Of a stretch of 64,000 nucleotides of DNA, positions 8,994 through 18,310 are shown in pieces. The stretch covers positions 2,542,001 through 2,606,000 of the forward strand of contig NZ_PGEZ01000001.1 in NCBI RefSeq assembly GCF_002797495.1, written 5' to 3'. Under the pieces are notes generated by a model. The model saw nothing but the letters and a program-made list of their open reading frames with translations, made no database searches and was not told the origin of the DNA. This stretch comes from Mumia flava. Its GTDB lineage: Bacteria > Actinomycetota > Actinomycetes > Propionibacteriales > Nocardioidaceae. Position numbers and translations under genes: made by a program. The number at the start of each line of letters is the position of its first letter. Within the stretch, counting starts at the first letter, position 1.

Positions 8994-9650
8994 ATGAGCA
9001 GCAGCGAGCGCACCGTCGTCCACCTGATGCGGCACGGTGAGGTGCACAATCCCACCGGTGTGCTGTACGGGCGCCTGCCCGACTACCACCTCTCGGAGCT
9101 GGGCCGGAAGATGGCCGAGCGCGGTGCCGAGTACTTCTCCGAGCGCGACGTGACGCACCTGGTCTGCTCGCCGCTGGAGCGCGCGCAGGAGACGATGGAG
9201 CCGATCGCGGCCACCGTCGACCTGCCGGTGCACACCGACGGGCGCGTGATCGAGGCCGCGAACAGCTTCGAGGGCAAGACCTTCGGCGTCGGCGACGGCG
9301 CGCTGCGCAGGCCGTCGGTCTGGTGGCTGCTGCGCAACCCGGCGAAGCCGTCGTGGGGCGAGCCGTACACCGAGATCGCAGCCCGGATGCTCGCGGCGCT
9401 CGCCGACGCGCGCGACGCGGCCCGCGGACACGAGGCGGTGATCGTCTCGCACCAGCTCCCGATCTGGGTCGCGCGGCTCACCGTCCAGAAGCGCCGCTAC
9501 CTGCACGACCCGCGGCGTCGCGAGTGCTCGCTCGCGAGCATCACGTCGGTGACCTACGAAGGCGACGAGCCGGTCGCGGTCGGCTACTCCGAGCCGGCCG
9601 GCGACCTCGTCCCGGCGCACCTGCGGCGCAAGTTCGTCGGCGGGGCATGA
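8994..9650 (+). CDS. Histidine phosphatase family protein (phosphoglycerate mutase-like)
   Basis: The 218-residue cytoplasmic protein has the RHG motif (LMRHGEVHN), with the phospho-accepting His14. A second arginine region, SPLERAQETMEPI, and the C-terminal catalytic histidine in VIVSHQLPIWV complete the histidine phosphatase active site. The substrate cannot be told. It is not a true glycolytic mutase by length or context. In mycobacteria a homologue sits at the same place between hemL and the cytochrome c maturation genes, suggesting a linked but unknown role. It lies 28 bases after hemL and overlaps the next gene by ATGA. Confidence 0.85.
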   Translation: MSSSERTVVHLMRHGEVHNPTGVLYGRLPDYHLSELGRKMAERGAEYFSERDVTHLVCSPLERAQETMEPIAATVDLPVHTDGRVIEAANSFEGKTFGVGDGALRRPSVWWLLRNPAKPSWGEPYTEIAARMLAALADARDAARGHEAVIVSHQLPIWVARLTVQKRRYLHDPRRRECSLASITSVTYEGDEPVAVGYSEPAGDLVPAHLRRKFVGGA

Positions 9651-10207
9651 CCGCCCGACGACTGCTGCTCGCCGCGGCCGCGCTGCTCGTCGGCGTGGCC
9701 GTCTCCGCCTGCGCGTCGAGCACCCAGGCCGACGAGACCACGGGAGGGTACGTGAGCGGGGACGGGACGATCACGTCGGTCGATCCCGCCGACCGTGCAC
9801 CGGCGCCCGAGCTGGCCGGGGAGAGCCTCGGCGGCGACCCGGTCGCCTTGTCCGACTTCGCCGGCTCCCCGGTCGTCGTCAACGTCTGGGGCTCGTGGTG
9901 CGCGGACTGCCGGGAGGAGGCGTCCGACCTGGCTGCGCTCGCGGACTCCGGGGTCGAGGTCCTCGGGATCAACATCCGCGACTCGCGTGACGCCGCGCTG
10001 GCCTACGACGAGAACTACGGCATCACCTACCCGTCGATCTACGACCCGAGCGGCGAGACCCTGCTCGGCTTCCGTGACAGCCTGCCCGCGATCGCGGTGC
10101 CGACGACGTACGTGATCGACTCCGACGGCCGGGTCGCGGCCCGGGTGGTCGGTGCGACCAGCGAGGCGACGCTGCGCGGGCTCGTCGAGGACGCCGGGGC
10201 GGCGTAG
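9647..10207 (+). CDS. TlpA/ResA-like thiol-disulfide oxidoreductase, lipoprotein
   Basis: The predicted 186-residue protein has a lipoprotein signal ending in VSAC (lipidated Cys22). Its thioredoxin-fold domain has the redox pair Cys85/Cys88 in WGSWCADCREE and a cis-Pro in IAVPTTYVID. It probably reduces apocytochrome c cysteines on the outer face of the membrane, receiving electrons from CcdA encoded next. The ATG at 9647 overlaps the previous stop by ATGA, and the hydrophobic signal begins immediately, which fixes the start. It is part of the system II cytochrome c maturation operon. Confidence 0.9.
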   Translation: MTARRLLLAAAALLVGVAVSACASSTQADETTGGYVSGDGTITSVDPADRAPAPELAGESLGGDPVALSDFAGSPVVVNVWGSWCADCREEASDLAALADSGVEVLGINIRDSRDAALAYDENYGITYPSIYDPSGETLLGFRDSLPAIAVPTTYVIDSDGRVAARVVGATSEATLRGLVEDAGAA

Positions 10208-10212
10208 CGGCG

Positions 10213-10974
10213 ATGTCGGACTGGATCATGGACACGGTGCTGTCGGGCTCGATCCTGCTCGCGGCCGGGGTCGCGCTCGTCGCGGGGCTGGTCTCGTTCT
10301 TCTCGCCGTGCGTCGTGCCGCTGCTGCCGGGCTACCTGTCCTACGTCTCCGGGATGTCGGCGGCCGAGGTGGTCGGTGACGACAAGACCCTGCGCCAGCG
10401 CGGTCGCCTGATGACCGGTGCCGCCCTGTTCGTCGCCGGGTTCAGTGTGGTCTTCGTGTCGTACGGCGCGCTGTTCGGCGGGATCGGGCAGGAGCTGCGC
10501 CCGTACGAGCGGGAGATCTCGATCGTGATGGGGATCGTGCTGATCCTGCTCGGCTTCGCCTTCATGGGCTTCGTGCCGTGGATGCAGCGCGACGTGCGGA
10601 TCCATGCGGTCCCGTCGGTCGGGCTCGCGGTCGCGCCGCTGCTCGGGGTGCTGTTCGCGATCGGCTGGACGCCGTGCATCGGCCCGGCCCTCGGTGCGGT
10701 GCTGACGCTCGCGGGCTCGGAGGGCACGGCCGGGCGCGGAGCGTTCCTCACCCTCGTCTACTGCGCGGGTCTCGGGATCCCGTTCCTGCTCGCCGCCGGC
10801 GCCTTCGGCTGGTTCATGGGGGCCACGTCGTGGGTCCGGCGGCACCAGCGCGCGATCTCGATCGTCGGCGGCGGGATGCTGGTCGTCGTCGGGGTGCTGC
10901 TCGTGAGCGGGCTGTGGGCGCAGATCATGATCGAGCTGACCGTGTGGGTCGGCGGATTCAGGCCGGTGGTGTGA
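10213..10974 (+). CDS. ccdA: Cytochrome c biogenesis transmembrane protein CcdA
   Basis: This 253-residue polytopic membrane protein belongs to the CcdA/DsbD-beta family. The first conserved cysteine lies in FFSPCVVPLLPGYLSYVSG and the second in IGWTPCIGPALGAVL. These form the pair that carries electrons across the membrane from thioredoxin to the extracellular ResA-like protein. About six hydrophobic segments are visible. The ATG at 10213 lies 5 bases after the upstream stop; an alternative ATG at 10228 is possible. TGATG overlap couples it to resB. Confidence 0.93.
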   Translation: MSDWIMDTVLSGSILLAAGVALVAGLVSFFSPCVVPLLPGYLSYVSGMSAAEVVGDDKTLRQRGRLMTGAALFVAGFSVVFVSYGALFGGIGQELRPYEREISIVMGIVLILLGFAFMGFVPWMQRDVRIHAVPSVGLAVAPLLGVLFAIGWTPCIGPALGAVLTLAGSEGTAGRGAFLTLVYCAGLGIPFLLAAGAFGWFMGATSWVRRHQRAISIVGGGMLVVVGVLLVSGLWAQIMIELTVWVGGFRPVV

Positions 10975-12626
10975 TGTCGGACGACCGTCGCGCGAGTGCG
11001 CCCGCGCTGTCGCCGCGCGAGACGCTGCGGTGGGCCTGGCGCCAGCTCACGTCGATGCGCACCGCGCTGATGCTCCTGCTGCTGCTCGCGCTGGCCGCCG
11101 TACCGGGCTCGATCCTCCCGCAGCGCTCGGTCGACCCGCGCGCGGTCGCTGCCTACTTCGACCGGCACCCCGACCTGGCGCCGTTCCTCGACCGGCTCGG
11201 CGGCTTCGCGGTCTACACGTCGGTGTGGTTCTCCGCGATCTACCTCCTGCTGATGGTCTCGCTGGTCGGCTGCATCATCCCGCGGGTCGGCGTGTACGCC
11301 CGCGCGCTGCGGGCCCGCCCGCCGAAGGCGCCGCGCAACCTCGACCGGCTGCCGGCCTCGGCGACGTACGAGTCGGACGCCGACGTCGAGACGGTGCTCG
11401 CCGCGGCGCGCGAGGCGGTCGGCCGGTCGCGGCGCGACGTCGTCACCGAGACCGACGACGACGGTGCCGTGATCGCAGGCGAGGTGCGTGCCGAGACGGG
11501 CTACCTCCGTGAGGCGGGCAACCTCGTCTTCCACGTCTCGCTGGTCGTGGTGCTCGTCGGCGTCGCAGCGATGGGACTGCTGGGCTACCGCGGCAACGCG
11601 ATCGTCACCGAGGGCAGCGGATTCTCCAACACCCTCACCCAGTTCGACGAGTTCACCGCCGGCGCGCTGTTCGACACCGACGATCTCCCGCCGTTCTCGC
11701 TGACGCTGGACGACCTGACCGCGGAGTTCCAGACCGAGGGACCGCAGCGGGGCGCACCACGCTACTTCGGCGCGGCCGGGCAGGTCACCGACGCGCCCGG
11801 CGAGCAGCCGCGCGACTACGCGATCGAGGTGAACCACCCGCTGCGGGTCGACGGGGCGTCGGTCTACCTCGTCGGCCAGGGCTACGCTCCGGTGATCCGG
11901 GTGACCGACGGAGACGGCCGCGTGGTCTTCGAGGACGCGGTGCCGTTCATCCCCGCGGACTCCACCTACACCTCCAACGGCGTCGTGAAGGTTCCGGACG
12001 CGCGGCCCGACCAGCTCGGCTTCCAGGGGTTCTTCCTACCGACCGGCGTAGCGGGAGGGGACGACGAGATCCCGGTGTCGGCCCACCCCGCGGCCGCGAA
12101 CCCGGTGCTCGGCCTCTTCGCCTACTACGGCGACCTGGGGCTGGACGAAGGCGAGTCCCAGTCCGTCTACGTGCTGGACAAGTCCGACATGACCCAGTTC
12201 ATGGGCGACGACGACGAACCGCTGCGGATCATCATGACGCCGGGCGAGAGCGTGACACTGCCCGACGGGAAGGGCACGATCGAGTTCGTCGAGCTGCGCC
12301 AGTTCGCGCGTTTCCAGTTCAGCAGCCAGCCGGGGATCCAGATCCCGCTGTACGGAGTCTCGATCGGCGCCCTCGGGCTGGTGCTGTCGCTGTCGATCCG
12401 GCCGCGGCGGACCTGGGTGCGGGCGACGCGGCGCGACGGGCGCACGGTCGTCGAGGTGGCCGCGCTGGACCGGGTGCCGCGCAGCGACGTCGAGGACGGC
12501 GTGGACGACCTCCTCGAGCGGCTCCGGGCGGCCACGGGCGATACTGGAACGCGAACCGCTCCGGCACGAGCCGACACGGCGCAGGCCGACACGGCACAGG
12601 CCGGGAGAGCAGAGGACGAGGCATGA
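10974..12626 (+). CDS. resB: Cytochrome c biogenesis protein ResB
   Basis: The predicted 550-residue membrane protein is the ResB/CcsB half of the system II heme ligase. Transmembrane segments are visible at the N-terminus (TALMLLLLLALAAVPGSILPQ), around residues 80-105 and around 180-205. A large extracytoplasmic domain (about 210-450) follows, then a last segment near SIGALGLVLSLSIRPRR. The RPRRTWVR that follows is typical of the family. The start overlaps the ccdA stop (TGATG). The C-terminus is an Ala/Thr/Gln-rich cytoplasmic tail with short repeats (ADTAQADTAQA). It overlaps the next gene by ATGA. It acts with the CcsA-type protein encoded next. Confidence 0.93.
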   Translation: MSDDRRASAPALSPRETLRWAWRQLTSMRTALMLLLLLALAAVPGSILPQRSVDPRAVAAYFDRHPDLAPFLDRLGGFAVYTSVWFSAIYLLLMVSLVGCIIPRVGVYARALRARPPKAPRNLDRLPASATYESDADVETVLAAAREAVGRSRRDVVTETDDDGAVIAGEVRAETGYLREAGNLVFHVSLVVVLVGVAAMGLLGYRGNAIVTEGSGFSNTLTQFDEFTAGALFDTDDLPPFSLTLDDLTAEFQTEGPQRGAPRYFGAAGQVTDAPGEQPRDYAIEVNHPLRVDGASVYLVGQGYAPVIRVTDGDGRVVFEDAVPFIPADSTYTSNGVVKVPDARPDQLGFQGFFLPTGVAGGDDEIPVSAHPAAANPVLGLFAYYGDLGLDEGESQSVYVLDKSDMTQFMGDDDEPLRIIMTPGESVTLPDGKGTIEFVELRQFARFQFSSQPGIQIPLYGVSIGALGLVLSLSIRPRRTWVRATRRDGRTVVEVAALDRVPRSDVEDGVDDLLERLRAATGDTGTRTAPARADTAQADTAQAGRAEDEA

Positions 12627-13618
12627 CCCTGACGGAGTACGCGAACTTCTCGAACTACGCGGTCGCGTCCGCGACCGTGGTGCTCGCGCTCGCATGGCTG
12701 GCCTCCGTGGCGCAGTGGGCGTTCGGGTCCGTCGCCAGCCGCTCGGGTGAGAGCGTCGGTGCGGCCGAGCGGACGCCGGTGATGGCGTCGAGCGGCGGCG
12801 CGTACGACGGGGTGAGCGGCGGCGGTAGCCCTACCGCCGACGACGACAGTGCCCGCGGCGGGGTCGCGGAGGAGCGCAGCGAGGTCGCGGGGAGGATCGC
12901 GATCGCGCTCACCATCCTCGGGTTCCTGATCCTGCTCGCGGGCGTCGTCGCCCGCGGGCTCGCGGCGGAGCGGGTGCCGTGGGGCAACATGTACGAGTTC
13001 GCGATCACCTCGATGGTCGTCGTGCTCGCGGGCTACCTCGTGATGATCCGCCTGATGCACATCCAGTGGCTCGCGCCGCTCGTGCTCGCCTTCGTGACGG
13101 TCGTGCTCGGTCTGTCGATGACGGTCTACGTGCCGGCCGGGCCCCTCGTACCGGCGCTCGACTCCTACTGGCTGGTGATCCACGTCGCGTCGGCCATGGT
13201 CGCGGGAGCCGGGTTCCTCGTGGGTGCGGGCGCATCGATCCTCTACCTGATCAAGGCCCGGGCCGAGGCGCGCGGACCGGTCTCGGGCTACCTCGGGCGA
13301 CTGCCGTCCGCCGCGGCGATGGACCAGCTGGCGTACCGCGTCACCGCCTTCGCCTTCCCGGTCTGGACGTTCGCGGCGCTGATCTCCGGCCCGATCTGGG
13401 CCGAGCACGCCTGGGGCCGGCCGTGGGGCTGGGACCCGAAGGAGGTCTGGGCGTTCATCACCTGGGTCGCCTACGCGGGATACCTGCACGCCCGGGCGAC
13501 CGCCGGGTGGAAGGGCAAGGCCGCCGCGATCCTCGCGCTCGTGGCGTTCGCGACCTTCATCTTCAACTTCGTCGGCGTCAACCTGTTCTTCCCCGGGCTG
13601 CACTCGTACGCGAAGTAA
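12623..13618 (+). CDS. ccsB: Cytochrome c biogenesis heme-handling protein (CcsA/ResC type)
   Basis: The 331-residue polytopic protein carries the tryptophan-rich WWD-like heme-binding loop (WAEHAWGRPWGWDPKEVWAFI). This defines the heme-handling partner that presents heme to apocytochrome c in system II. Further conserved features are WGNMYEF and the histidine segment SYWLVIHVASAM. A low-complexity loop at residues 35-80 separates the first two membrane segments. It overlaps resB by ATGA and ends the operon. A hairpin without a U tract follows. Confidence 0.93.
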   Translation: MTLTEYANFSNYAVASATVVLALAWLASVAQWAFGSVASRSGESVGAAERTPVMASSGGAYDGVSGGGSPTADDDSARGGVAEERSEVAGRIAIALTILGFLILLAGVVARGLAAERVPWGNMYEFAITSMVVVLAGYLVMIRLMHIQWLAPLVLAFVTVVLGLSMTVYVPAGPLVPALDSYWLVIHVASAMVAGAGFLVGAGASILYLIKARAEARGPVSGYLGRLPSAAAMDQLAYRVTAFAFPVWTFAALISGPIWAEHAWGRPWGWDPKEVWAFITWVAYAGYLHARATAGWKGKAAAILALVAFATFIFNFVGVNLFFPGLHSYAK

Positions 13619-13675
13619 CCCCCGGGCCCGCACCTCGCCGCACCGGCTGGGGTGAGGGGGTCTCCGTAGCCGGCT

Positions 13676-13709
13676 GGGGAAACCCCCACCGGGCACCGAA
13701 GGTTTCCCC
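13676..13709 (+). terminator. Hairpin after the cytochrome c maturation operon
   Basis: GGGGAAACC (13676-13684) and GGTTTCCCC (13701-13709) form a 9-bp stem with a 16-base loop, 58 bases after the ccsB stop. No U tract follows, which is common for GC-rich actinomycete terminators. The rest of the gap to 13851 is GC-rich sequence in which I see nothing further. Confidence 0.5.
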
Positions 13710-13851
13710 CGCCAGGTGAAGGACTGCGTCGCCAGGTGGCGGGCGCGGCTCGGTGTGGGGAGCCCGGGCGCCGGTGCGGCGCGGCTCGGAGTGGGAGCCC
13801 GGGCGCGGCGGGTCGAGGGCCGCAGAGCGCAGGTGTCGACGCTGCGACGGC

Positions 13852-14109
13852 TCAGAGGCCGCGCAGGAAGTCCGGATCGTCGTCGGGTCCGCGGTACGTC
13901 CGCCGCTGCTGGGGTGGCGGGGGAGCCTGACGGCCACGGACCTTGCCGACGGTCAGCCAGAGCAGGACGCCGAGTGCCGGGATCAGCCCGACCACGATCC
14001 ACACCGGCTTCGGGAGGAGCTTGATCCGGTCGCGGGGCGTGGCGACGACGTCGAACAGCGTGTAGACCGCCAGCGCGACGACGATGATGATCGGAATCGC
14101 CTTCCCCAT
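13852..14109 (-). CDS. Small membrane protein with PLD nuclease N-terminal domain
   Basis: The 85-residue protein has two hydrophobic segments (IPIIIVVALAVYTLFDVVA and PVWIVVGLIPALGVLLWLTVG) separated by a short basic loop, TPRDRIKLLPK. A Pro/Gln/Arg-rich cytoplasmic tail ends in DDDPDFLRGL. The pattern is that of the PLDc_N family of small actinobacterial membrane proteins, whose function is unknown. The ATG at 14109 is preceded at 6 bases by TAGGGT (minus strand), so it is probably leaderless. Confidence 0.8.
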   Translation of the reverse strand: MGKAIPIIIVVALAVYTLFDVVATPRDRIKLLPKPVWIVVGLIPALGVLLWLTVGKVRGRQAPPPPQQRRTYRGPDDDPDFLRGL

Positions 14110-14115
14110 GACCCC

Positions 14116-14121
14116 ACCCTA
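14116..14121 (-). promoter_or_regulatory. -10 element for the PLDc_N gene
   Basis: TAGGGT on the minus strand ends 6 bases before the ATG at 14109 and fits the TANNNT leaderless pattern. Confidence 0.5.
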
Positions 14122-14171
14122 CCCGCGTCCGGTGAGCGCAACCCACGGCCGTACGGACCCGTGATCATGCC

Positions 14172-14177
14172 TAGGGT
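14172..14177 (+). promoter_or_regulatory. -10 element for the dehydratase gene
   Basis: TAGGGT ends 6 bases before the ATG at 14184, again the leaderless arrangement. It lies back to back with the minus-strand promoter at 14116-14121. Confidence 0.5.
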
Positions 14178-14183
14178 GAGGCC

Positions 14184-15146
14184 ATGCCCACCTCCGCCCT
14201 GCTCAGCCTTGCCGACGTACGGGATGCCGCCGCGCGGATCAGCGGGATCTGCCTGTGCACGCCCGTCGTTCCTGTGGTGATGCCCGACGGGACGGTGCCG
14301 TTGCGGGTCAAGGCCGAGTGCCTGCAGCCGACCGGTGCGTTCAAGCTCCGCGGGGCGACGAACGCCATCGCGCTGCTCGAGCCGGAGCGGCGGGTCCGGG
14401 GCGTGGTGACGCACTCGTCCGGCAACCACGCACAGGCCGTCGCGTACGCCGCGGCGCGGGCCGGGATCGCGGCGACGATCGTGATCCCGGACAACGCACC
14501 GGCCGTGAAGGTCGAGGCGACCGCCCGCTGGGGAGCCCAGATCGTGCGCGTCCCGCCGGCCGAGCGGGAGACGGCCGCCGAGGCGATCGCGGAGGAGACG
14601 GGTGCGACGGTCGTCCCGCCGTACGACCACCCGGACGTGATCGCAGGTCAGGGAACGGTGGGCATCGAGATCGCCGAGCAGGTCCCGGATCTCGACCAGG
14701 TGCTGGTCCCGGTCAGCGGTGGCGGCCTGGCCGCGGGGACCGCGCTGGCGATCAAGGCGCTGCGCCCGCAGGTCCGGGTGGTCGCGGTGGAGCCGGAGCT
14801 GGCCGGCGACCTCGCGGAGGGTTGGCGGGACGGCCAGCGTCGCGTGTGGGCCGCGTCGCAGACCGCCCGGACGATCGCCGACGGACTCCGTACGACGTCC
14901 GTGGGACTGCTCAACTGGGCACACCTGCGGGCGCACGTGGACGACGTCGTCACGGTCACGGAGGAGGAGATCCTGTCCGCCACGGCCACCCTCGTACGCG
15001 GGAGCCGGCTCGTCGCCGAGCCCAGCGGCGCGGTCGCGTCGGCTGCGCTGCTGTCCGGACGCGTGGACCCGAGCCCGGGCACCGTCGCGGTGCTGTCCGG
15101 CGGCAACGTCGACCCTGCGCTGCTCGCCCGGCTCGTGGCCCCGTGA
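14184..15146 (+). CDS. PLP-dependent threonine/serine dehydratase-like enzyme
   Basis: The 320-residue fold-type II PLP enzyme has its cofactor lysine at Lys54 in LQPTGAFKLRGATN. The SSGNHAQAVAYAA loop binds the substrate carboxylate and SGGGLAAGTAL binds the PLP phosphate. It lacks the C-terminal regulatory ACT-like domain of biosynthetic IlvA. It is therefore more like catabolic threonine dehydratase, serine racemase or 3-hydroxyaspartate dehydratase, and the exact substrate cannot be told. Transcription is probably leaderless from TAGGGT. It is followed, 123 bases later, by the Ser/Thr kinase on the same strand. Confidence 0.85.
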   Translation: MPTSALLSLADVRDAAARISGICLCTPVVPVVMPDGTVPLRVKAECLQPTGAFKLRGATNAIALLEPERRVRGVVTHSSGNHAQAVAYAAARAGIAATIVIPDNAPAVKVEATARWGAQIVRVPPAERETAAEAIAEETGATVVPPYDHPDVIAGQGTVGIEIAEQVPDLDQVLVPVSGGGLAAGTALAIKALRPQVRVVAVEPELAGDLAEGWRDGQRRVWAASQTARTIADGLRTTSVGLLNWAHLRAHVDDVVTVTEEEILSATATLVRGSRLVAEPSGAVASAALLSGRVDPSPGTVAVLSGGNVDPALLARLVAP

Positions 15147-15269
15147 CCTGCCCCGTGACCGGCACCGACGGCGCCCGGACATCGGGGCCGACGGAGGTTG
15201 TCCGGTCCAGCACAATGGATGCGGTCGGGGCTGCTGCCCGTGGGGACGAGGGAGAGGTGAGCCGCCGCT

Positions 15270-16925
15270 GTGTCGGAGTCGGACAACGACCGGGTCGGTG
15301 ACCTCGTCGACGATCGGTACCGCCTGCTCGGCCTGGTCGGGCGCGGCGGCATGGCCGACGTCTTCAAGGCCCGCGACGAGCAGCTCGGGCGGATCGTCGC
15401 GATCAAGCTGATGCGGGTCGAGGCCGACGTCGAGGCCGAGGACGCGCTGCGCCGCCACGAGCTCGAGGCGCGGATCGGCGCCGGGATCTCGCACCCGGGC
15501 CTGGTGACGGTCTACGACGTGCAGGCGAGCGGCACGCACCCGTACCTCGTGATGGAGTTCGTGGCCGGCAAGACGCTGAGCCGGGTCCTCACGAGCGGGC
15601 CGATGGAGTCGACGGCGGTCGCGGACATGGGTTCGCAGCTCGCGTCGGCCCTCGGAGCGATCCACGAGGCCGGCGTCATCCATCGCGACATCAAGCCGTC
15701 GAACGTGATGCTGGTCGAGCGTGAGGGTGAGCCTCCGCAGGTGAAGCTGACCGACTTCGGTGTCTCCCGCTACCTCGAGGGGACGCGTCTGACCTCCCCG
15801 GACCTGCTGGTCGGCACGGCACGCTACCTCAGTCCCGAGCAGGCCGTGCTCGACGACGTCGGCCCGCGCGCGGACGTGTACGCGCTGGGTCTGGTGCTGC
15901 TGGAGTCGCTGACCGGTGAGGAGGCGTTCCCCGGGTCGCGGATCGAGACGCTCTCAGCGCGCCTGCACCGTCAGCCCCGGGTTCCGGAGGACCTCGGGAC
16001 CGAGTGGGCGCAGATGCTCGACGCGATGACGCGTCGCGAGCCCGCCGAGCGGGTCGACGCGGCGGGGGCGTCGGCGGCGCTCGCCGCGCTGGCGGCGGAG
16101 GAGCCGGTCGCGCCGGTCCTCGCGGCGCACGGGTTCGCCGGGGTCGATCCCGAAGCGACCCAGGTCGATGCCCCTGCGGTCGACGACGACGCCACGGTGC
16201 CGGGCATCGCCGCCGTCGGTGCTGCCGGCGCCGGCGTCGCGGCGGCTGCCGCAGCCGGGGCCGCTGCCGCGGAGGACGCACCGGGCGCGGAGGACGCCGC
16301 GGAGGGCGAGGCGACCGCCACCGACGGCGAGGCCTTGCCGGCGGACGACGACGCCGAGGGAGCTGCTGCGGAGGGGGCGGCGGCCGGTGTCGCGACCGCG
16401 GACCAGGCCGCGGTCGAGGGCGCGTCGGAGGACCAGCCCGGCGAGGGCGAGGCGTCCGAGGACGCCGATGCCGCTGCAGCGAGCGGTGACGGCCAGAGCC
16501 CGTGGGCGCGACGAGCGCCGTGGATCGTCGTCGCGCTGGTCGTGATCGCCGCCGCGGTCGCGATCGCGCTGATCTGGACGAACCGCAGCGACGACCCGAC
16601 CACGCCCGACCCGACCGCACCCACCCGTACGACCCCGTCGACCGATCCGACCACGGACACGACCGGGTCGCCGTCGGACGACCCGACCACGCAGGACACG
16701 ACCGACCCGACGACGGACGCCACGACGGACCCGACCACGGACCCGACGACCGATCCGACCACGGCACCGACCACGACAGCGCCCACCACGACCGCTCCGA
16801 CGACGACGGCACCCACCACGACCGCGCCGCCCACGACGGCGACGACCACGGTCCCGCCGGCCCCGCCGACCGACGACTCCGGCGCCCTGGAGCCCACGGA
16901 CCCGGCGACCTCGCCGACTCCGTGA
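15270..16925 (+). CDS. Transmembrane Ser/Thr protein kinase (PknB-like)
   Basis: The 551-residue receptor-type kinase has its Hanks domain at about residues 15-270. It contains the glycine loop VGRGGMADVF, Lys46 (VAIKL), catalytic Asp140 (HRDIKPSNV), Asp162 of DFG, and the activation segment ending in GTARYLSPEQ. A long Ala/Glu-rich linker (about 290-410) leads to a single membrane helix (WIVVALVVIAAAVAIALIW, about 417-436). The outside part is only a Thr/Asp/Pro and Thr/Ala/Pro repeat ending in PTP. There is no PASTA or other sensor domain, so the ligand is unknown. The low-complexity stalk is probably O-glycosylated or wall-spanning (inference). Confidence 0.88.
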   Translation: MSESDNDRVGDLVDDRYRLLGLVGRGGMADVFKARDEQLGRIVAIKLMRVEADVEAEDALRRHELEARIGAGISHPGLVTVYDVQASGTHPYLVMEFVAGKTLSRVLTSGPMESTAVADMGSQLASALGAIHEAGVIHRDIKPSNVMLVEREGEPPQVKLTDFGVSRYLEGTRLTSPDLLVGTARYLSPEQAVLDDVGPRADVYALGLVLLESLTGEEAFPGSRIETLSARLHRQPRVPEDLGTEWAQMLDAMTRREPAERVDAAGASAALAALAAEEPVAPVLAAHGFAGVDPEATQVDAPAVDDDATVPGIAAVGAAGAGVAAAAAAGAAAAEDAPGAEDAAEGEATATDGEALPADDDAEGAAAEGAAAGVATADQAAVEGASEDQPGEGEASEDADAAAASGDGQSPWARRAPWIVVALVVIAAAVAIALIWTNRSDDPTTPDPTAPTRTTPSTDPTTDTTGSPSDDPTTQDTTDPTTDATTDPTTDPTTDPTTAPTTTAPTTTAPTTTAPTTTAPPTTATTTVPPAPPTDDSGALEPTDPATSPTP

Positions 16926-16935
16926 CGCCGACAGG

Positions 16936-16941
16936 TACGGT
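16936..16941 (+). promoter_or_regulatory. -10 element for the DUF4229 gene
   Basis: TACGGT ends 6 bases before the GTG at 16948. The intervening GGAGGG could instead act as a weak ribosome site if transcription comes from upstream. Confidence 0.4.
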
Positions 16942-16947
16942 GGAGGG

Positions 16948-17214
16948 GTGAGTGCCTTCGTCCGTTACACGCTCGCGCGCCTGGCGCTGTTCGTCGTCAC
17001 CTTCGCCGTGGTCGCCGGGATCGGCATGATCTGGTTCGAGTGGGACGAGATGACGGGCCTGCTGTTCGCGATCATCGCGCTGGCGATCAGCGCCGTCCTG
17101 TCGCTGCTGCTGCTCGGCGGGCTGCGCGACCAGGTCGCCGAGTCGTTGCAGGCCCGCTCGCAGAAGCTGCACGACCGGTTCGAGCAGGCGCGCGGTGCCG
17201 AGGACGTCGACTGA
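16948..17214 (+). CDS. DUF4229 small membrane protein
   Basis: The 88-residue protein has two transmembrane helices ([19 protein letters not shown] and [20 protein letters not shown]). A charged C-terminal amphipathic helix follows ([19 protein letters not shown]). This layout is that of the DUF4229 family of actinobacterial inner-membrane proteins, often found near menaquinone and cytochrome genes. No function is known. Its last 20 bases overlap the GTG start of the next gene, so translation may be coupled. Confidence 0.75.
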   Translation: MSAFVRYTLARLALFVVTFAVVAGIGMIWFEWDEMTGLLFAIIALAISAVLSLLLLGGLRDQVAESLQARSQKLHDRFEQARGAEDVD

Positions 17215-18277
17215 GGCGCGGCGCTGGATCGACACCGCGATCGGGACGGTCCAGGCCGACGCCAACCGCAGCGCCGACACCCACCTGCACGTGTTCCCGC
17301 TGCCGGGTCCGGACGACGTCGCGCTGTACCTCAAGGACGAGTCGGTCCACCCGACCGGGAGCCTGAAGCACCGCCTCGCGCGCTCGCTGTTCCTCTACGC
17401 TCTCAGCAATGGCTGGGTCGGACCCGACACGACGATCATCGAGGCGTCCAGCGGCTCGACGGCGGTCAGCGAAGCGTACTTCGCGCGCCTGCTCGGCCTG
17501 GACTTCGTCGCCGTCATGCCGCGCAGCACGAGCCCGCGCAAGATCGCACTGATCGAGTGGTACGGCGGGCGCTGCCACTTCGTCGACGAGCCGCCCCAGA
17601 TGTACGCCGAGGCGGCGCGCCTGGCCGAGGAGTGCGGCGGGCACTACCTGGACCAGTTCACCTTCGCCGAGCGCGCGACGGACTGGCGCGGCAACAACAA
17701 CATCGCCGAGTCGATCTTCGAGCAGCTGGCCGCGGAACCGTACCCGTGCCCGTCGTGGATCGTCGTCAGCGCCGGGACCGGCGGCACGTCGGCGACGATC
17801 GGCCGGTACGTCCGGTACCGCCGCTACGAGACACGGTTGCTGGTCGTGGACCCGGAGAACTCCGCGTTCCTCGACGGGTGGGAGCTCGACACCTCGGACT
17901 ACACGACCGGGATGCCGTCGCGGATCGAGGGGATCGGCCGGCCGCGGGTCGAGCCGTCGTTCGTCGGCGGGGTGATCGACGACATGGTGCGCGTCCCGGA
18001 CGCGGCGTCGATCGCGGCGATGCGGTGGACCACGCGGCTGCTCGGTCGCCCGGTCGGCGGGTCGACCGGGACGAACATGTGGGGCGCGCTGCACGTCGTC
18101 CAGCAGATGCGCGACGCCGGTGAGCGGGGGAGCGTCGTGACGCTGCTCGCGGACGGGGGCGACCGCTACACCGGCACGTACTACGACGACGGCTGGGTGG
18201 CGGACCAGGGTCTCGACCTGGCACCGTACGAGTCGGCGCTGGCGGCGTTCGAGTCCACCGGCGCGTTCCGTCCCTGA
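17195..18277 (+). CDS. PLP-dependent cysteine synthase-fold enzyme, Cds1-like cysteine desulfhydrase
   Basis: The 360-residue fold-type II PLP enzyme has its lysine at Lys58 in [11 protein letters not shown]. It continues with [34 protein letters not shown] and a C-terminal ADGGDRY segment. The closest family I recognise is the mycobacterial L-cysteine desulfhydrase Cds1 (Rv3684), which makes pyruvate, ammonia and H2S from cysteine; a true cysteine synthase is less likely from the divergent asparagine loop. If so, it supplies H2S as a respiratory modulator, fitting the surrounding electron-transport genes (inference). The GTG at 17195 overlaps the upstream gene. Confidence 0.78.
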   Translation: MPRTSTEARRWIDTAIGTVQADANRSADTHLHVFPLPGPDDVALYLKDESVHPTGSLKHRLARSLFLYALSNGWVGPDTTIIEASSGSTAVSEAYFARLLGLDFVAVMPRSTSPRKIALIEWYGGRCHFVDEPPQMYAEAARLAEECGGHYLDQFTFAERATDWRGNNNIAESIFEQLAAEPYPCPSWIVVSAGTGGTSATIGRYVRYRRYETRLLVVDPENSAFLDGWELDTSDYTTGMPSRIEGIGRPRVEPSFVGGVIDDMVRVPDAASIAAMRWTTRLLGRPVGGSTGTNMWGALHVVQQMRDAGERGSVVTLLADGGDRYTGTYYDDGWVADQGLDLAPYESALAAFESTGAFRP

Positions 18278-18310
18278 GACGGACGGCGGTCCGGCAGGGG
18301 ACACTGAGCC

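Noticed and set aside
16600..16925. Extracellular PASTA or other sensor domain in the Ser/Thr kinase
   Set aside because: The sequence outside the membrane is only Thr/Pro/Asp/Ala repeats without domain character.
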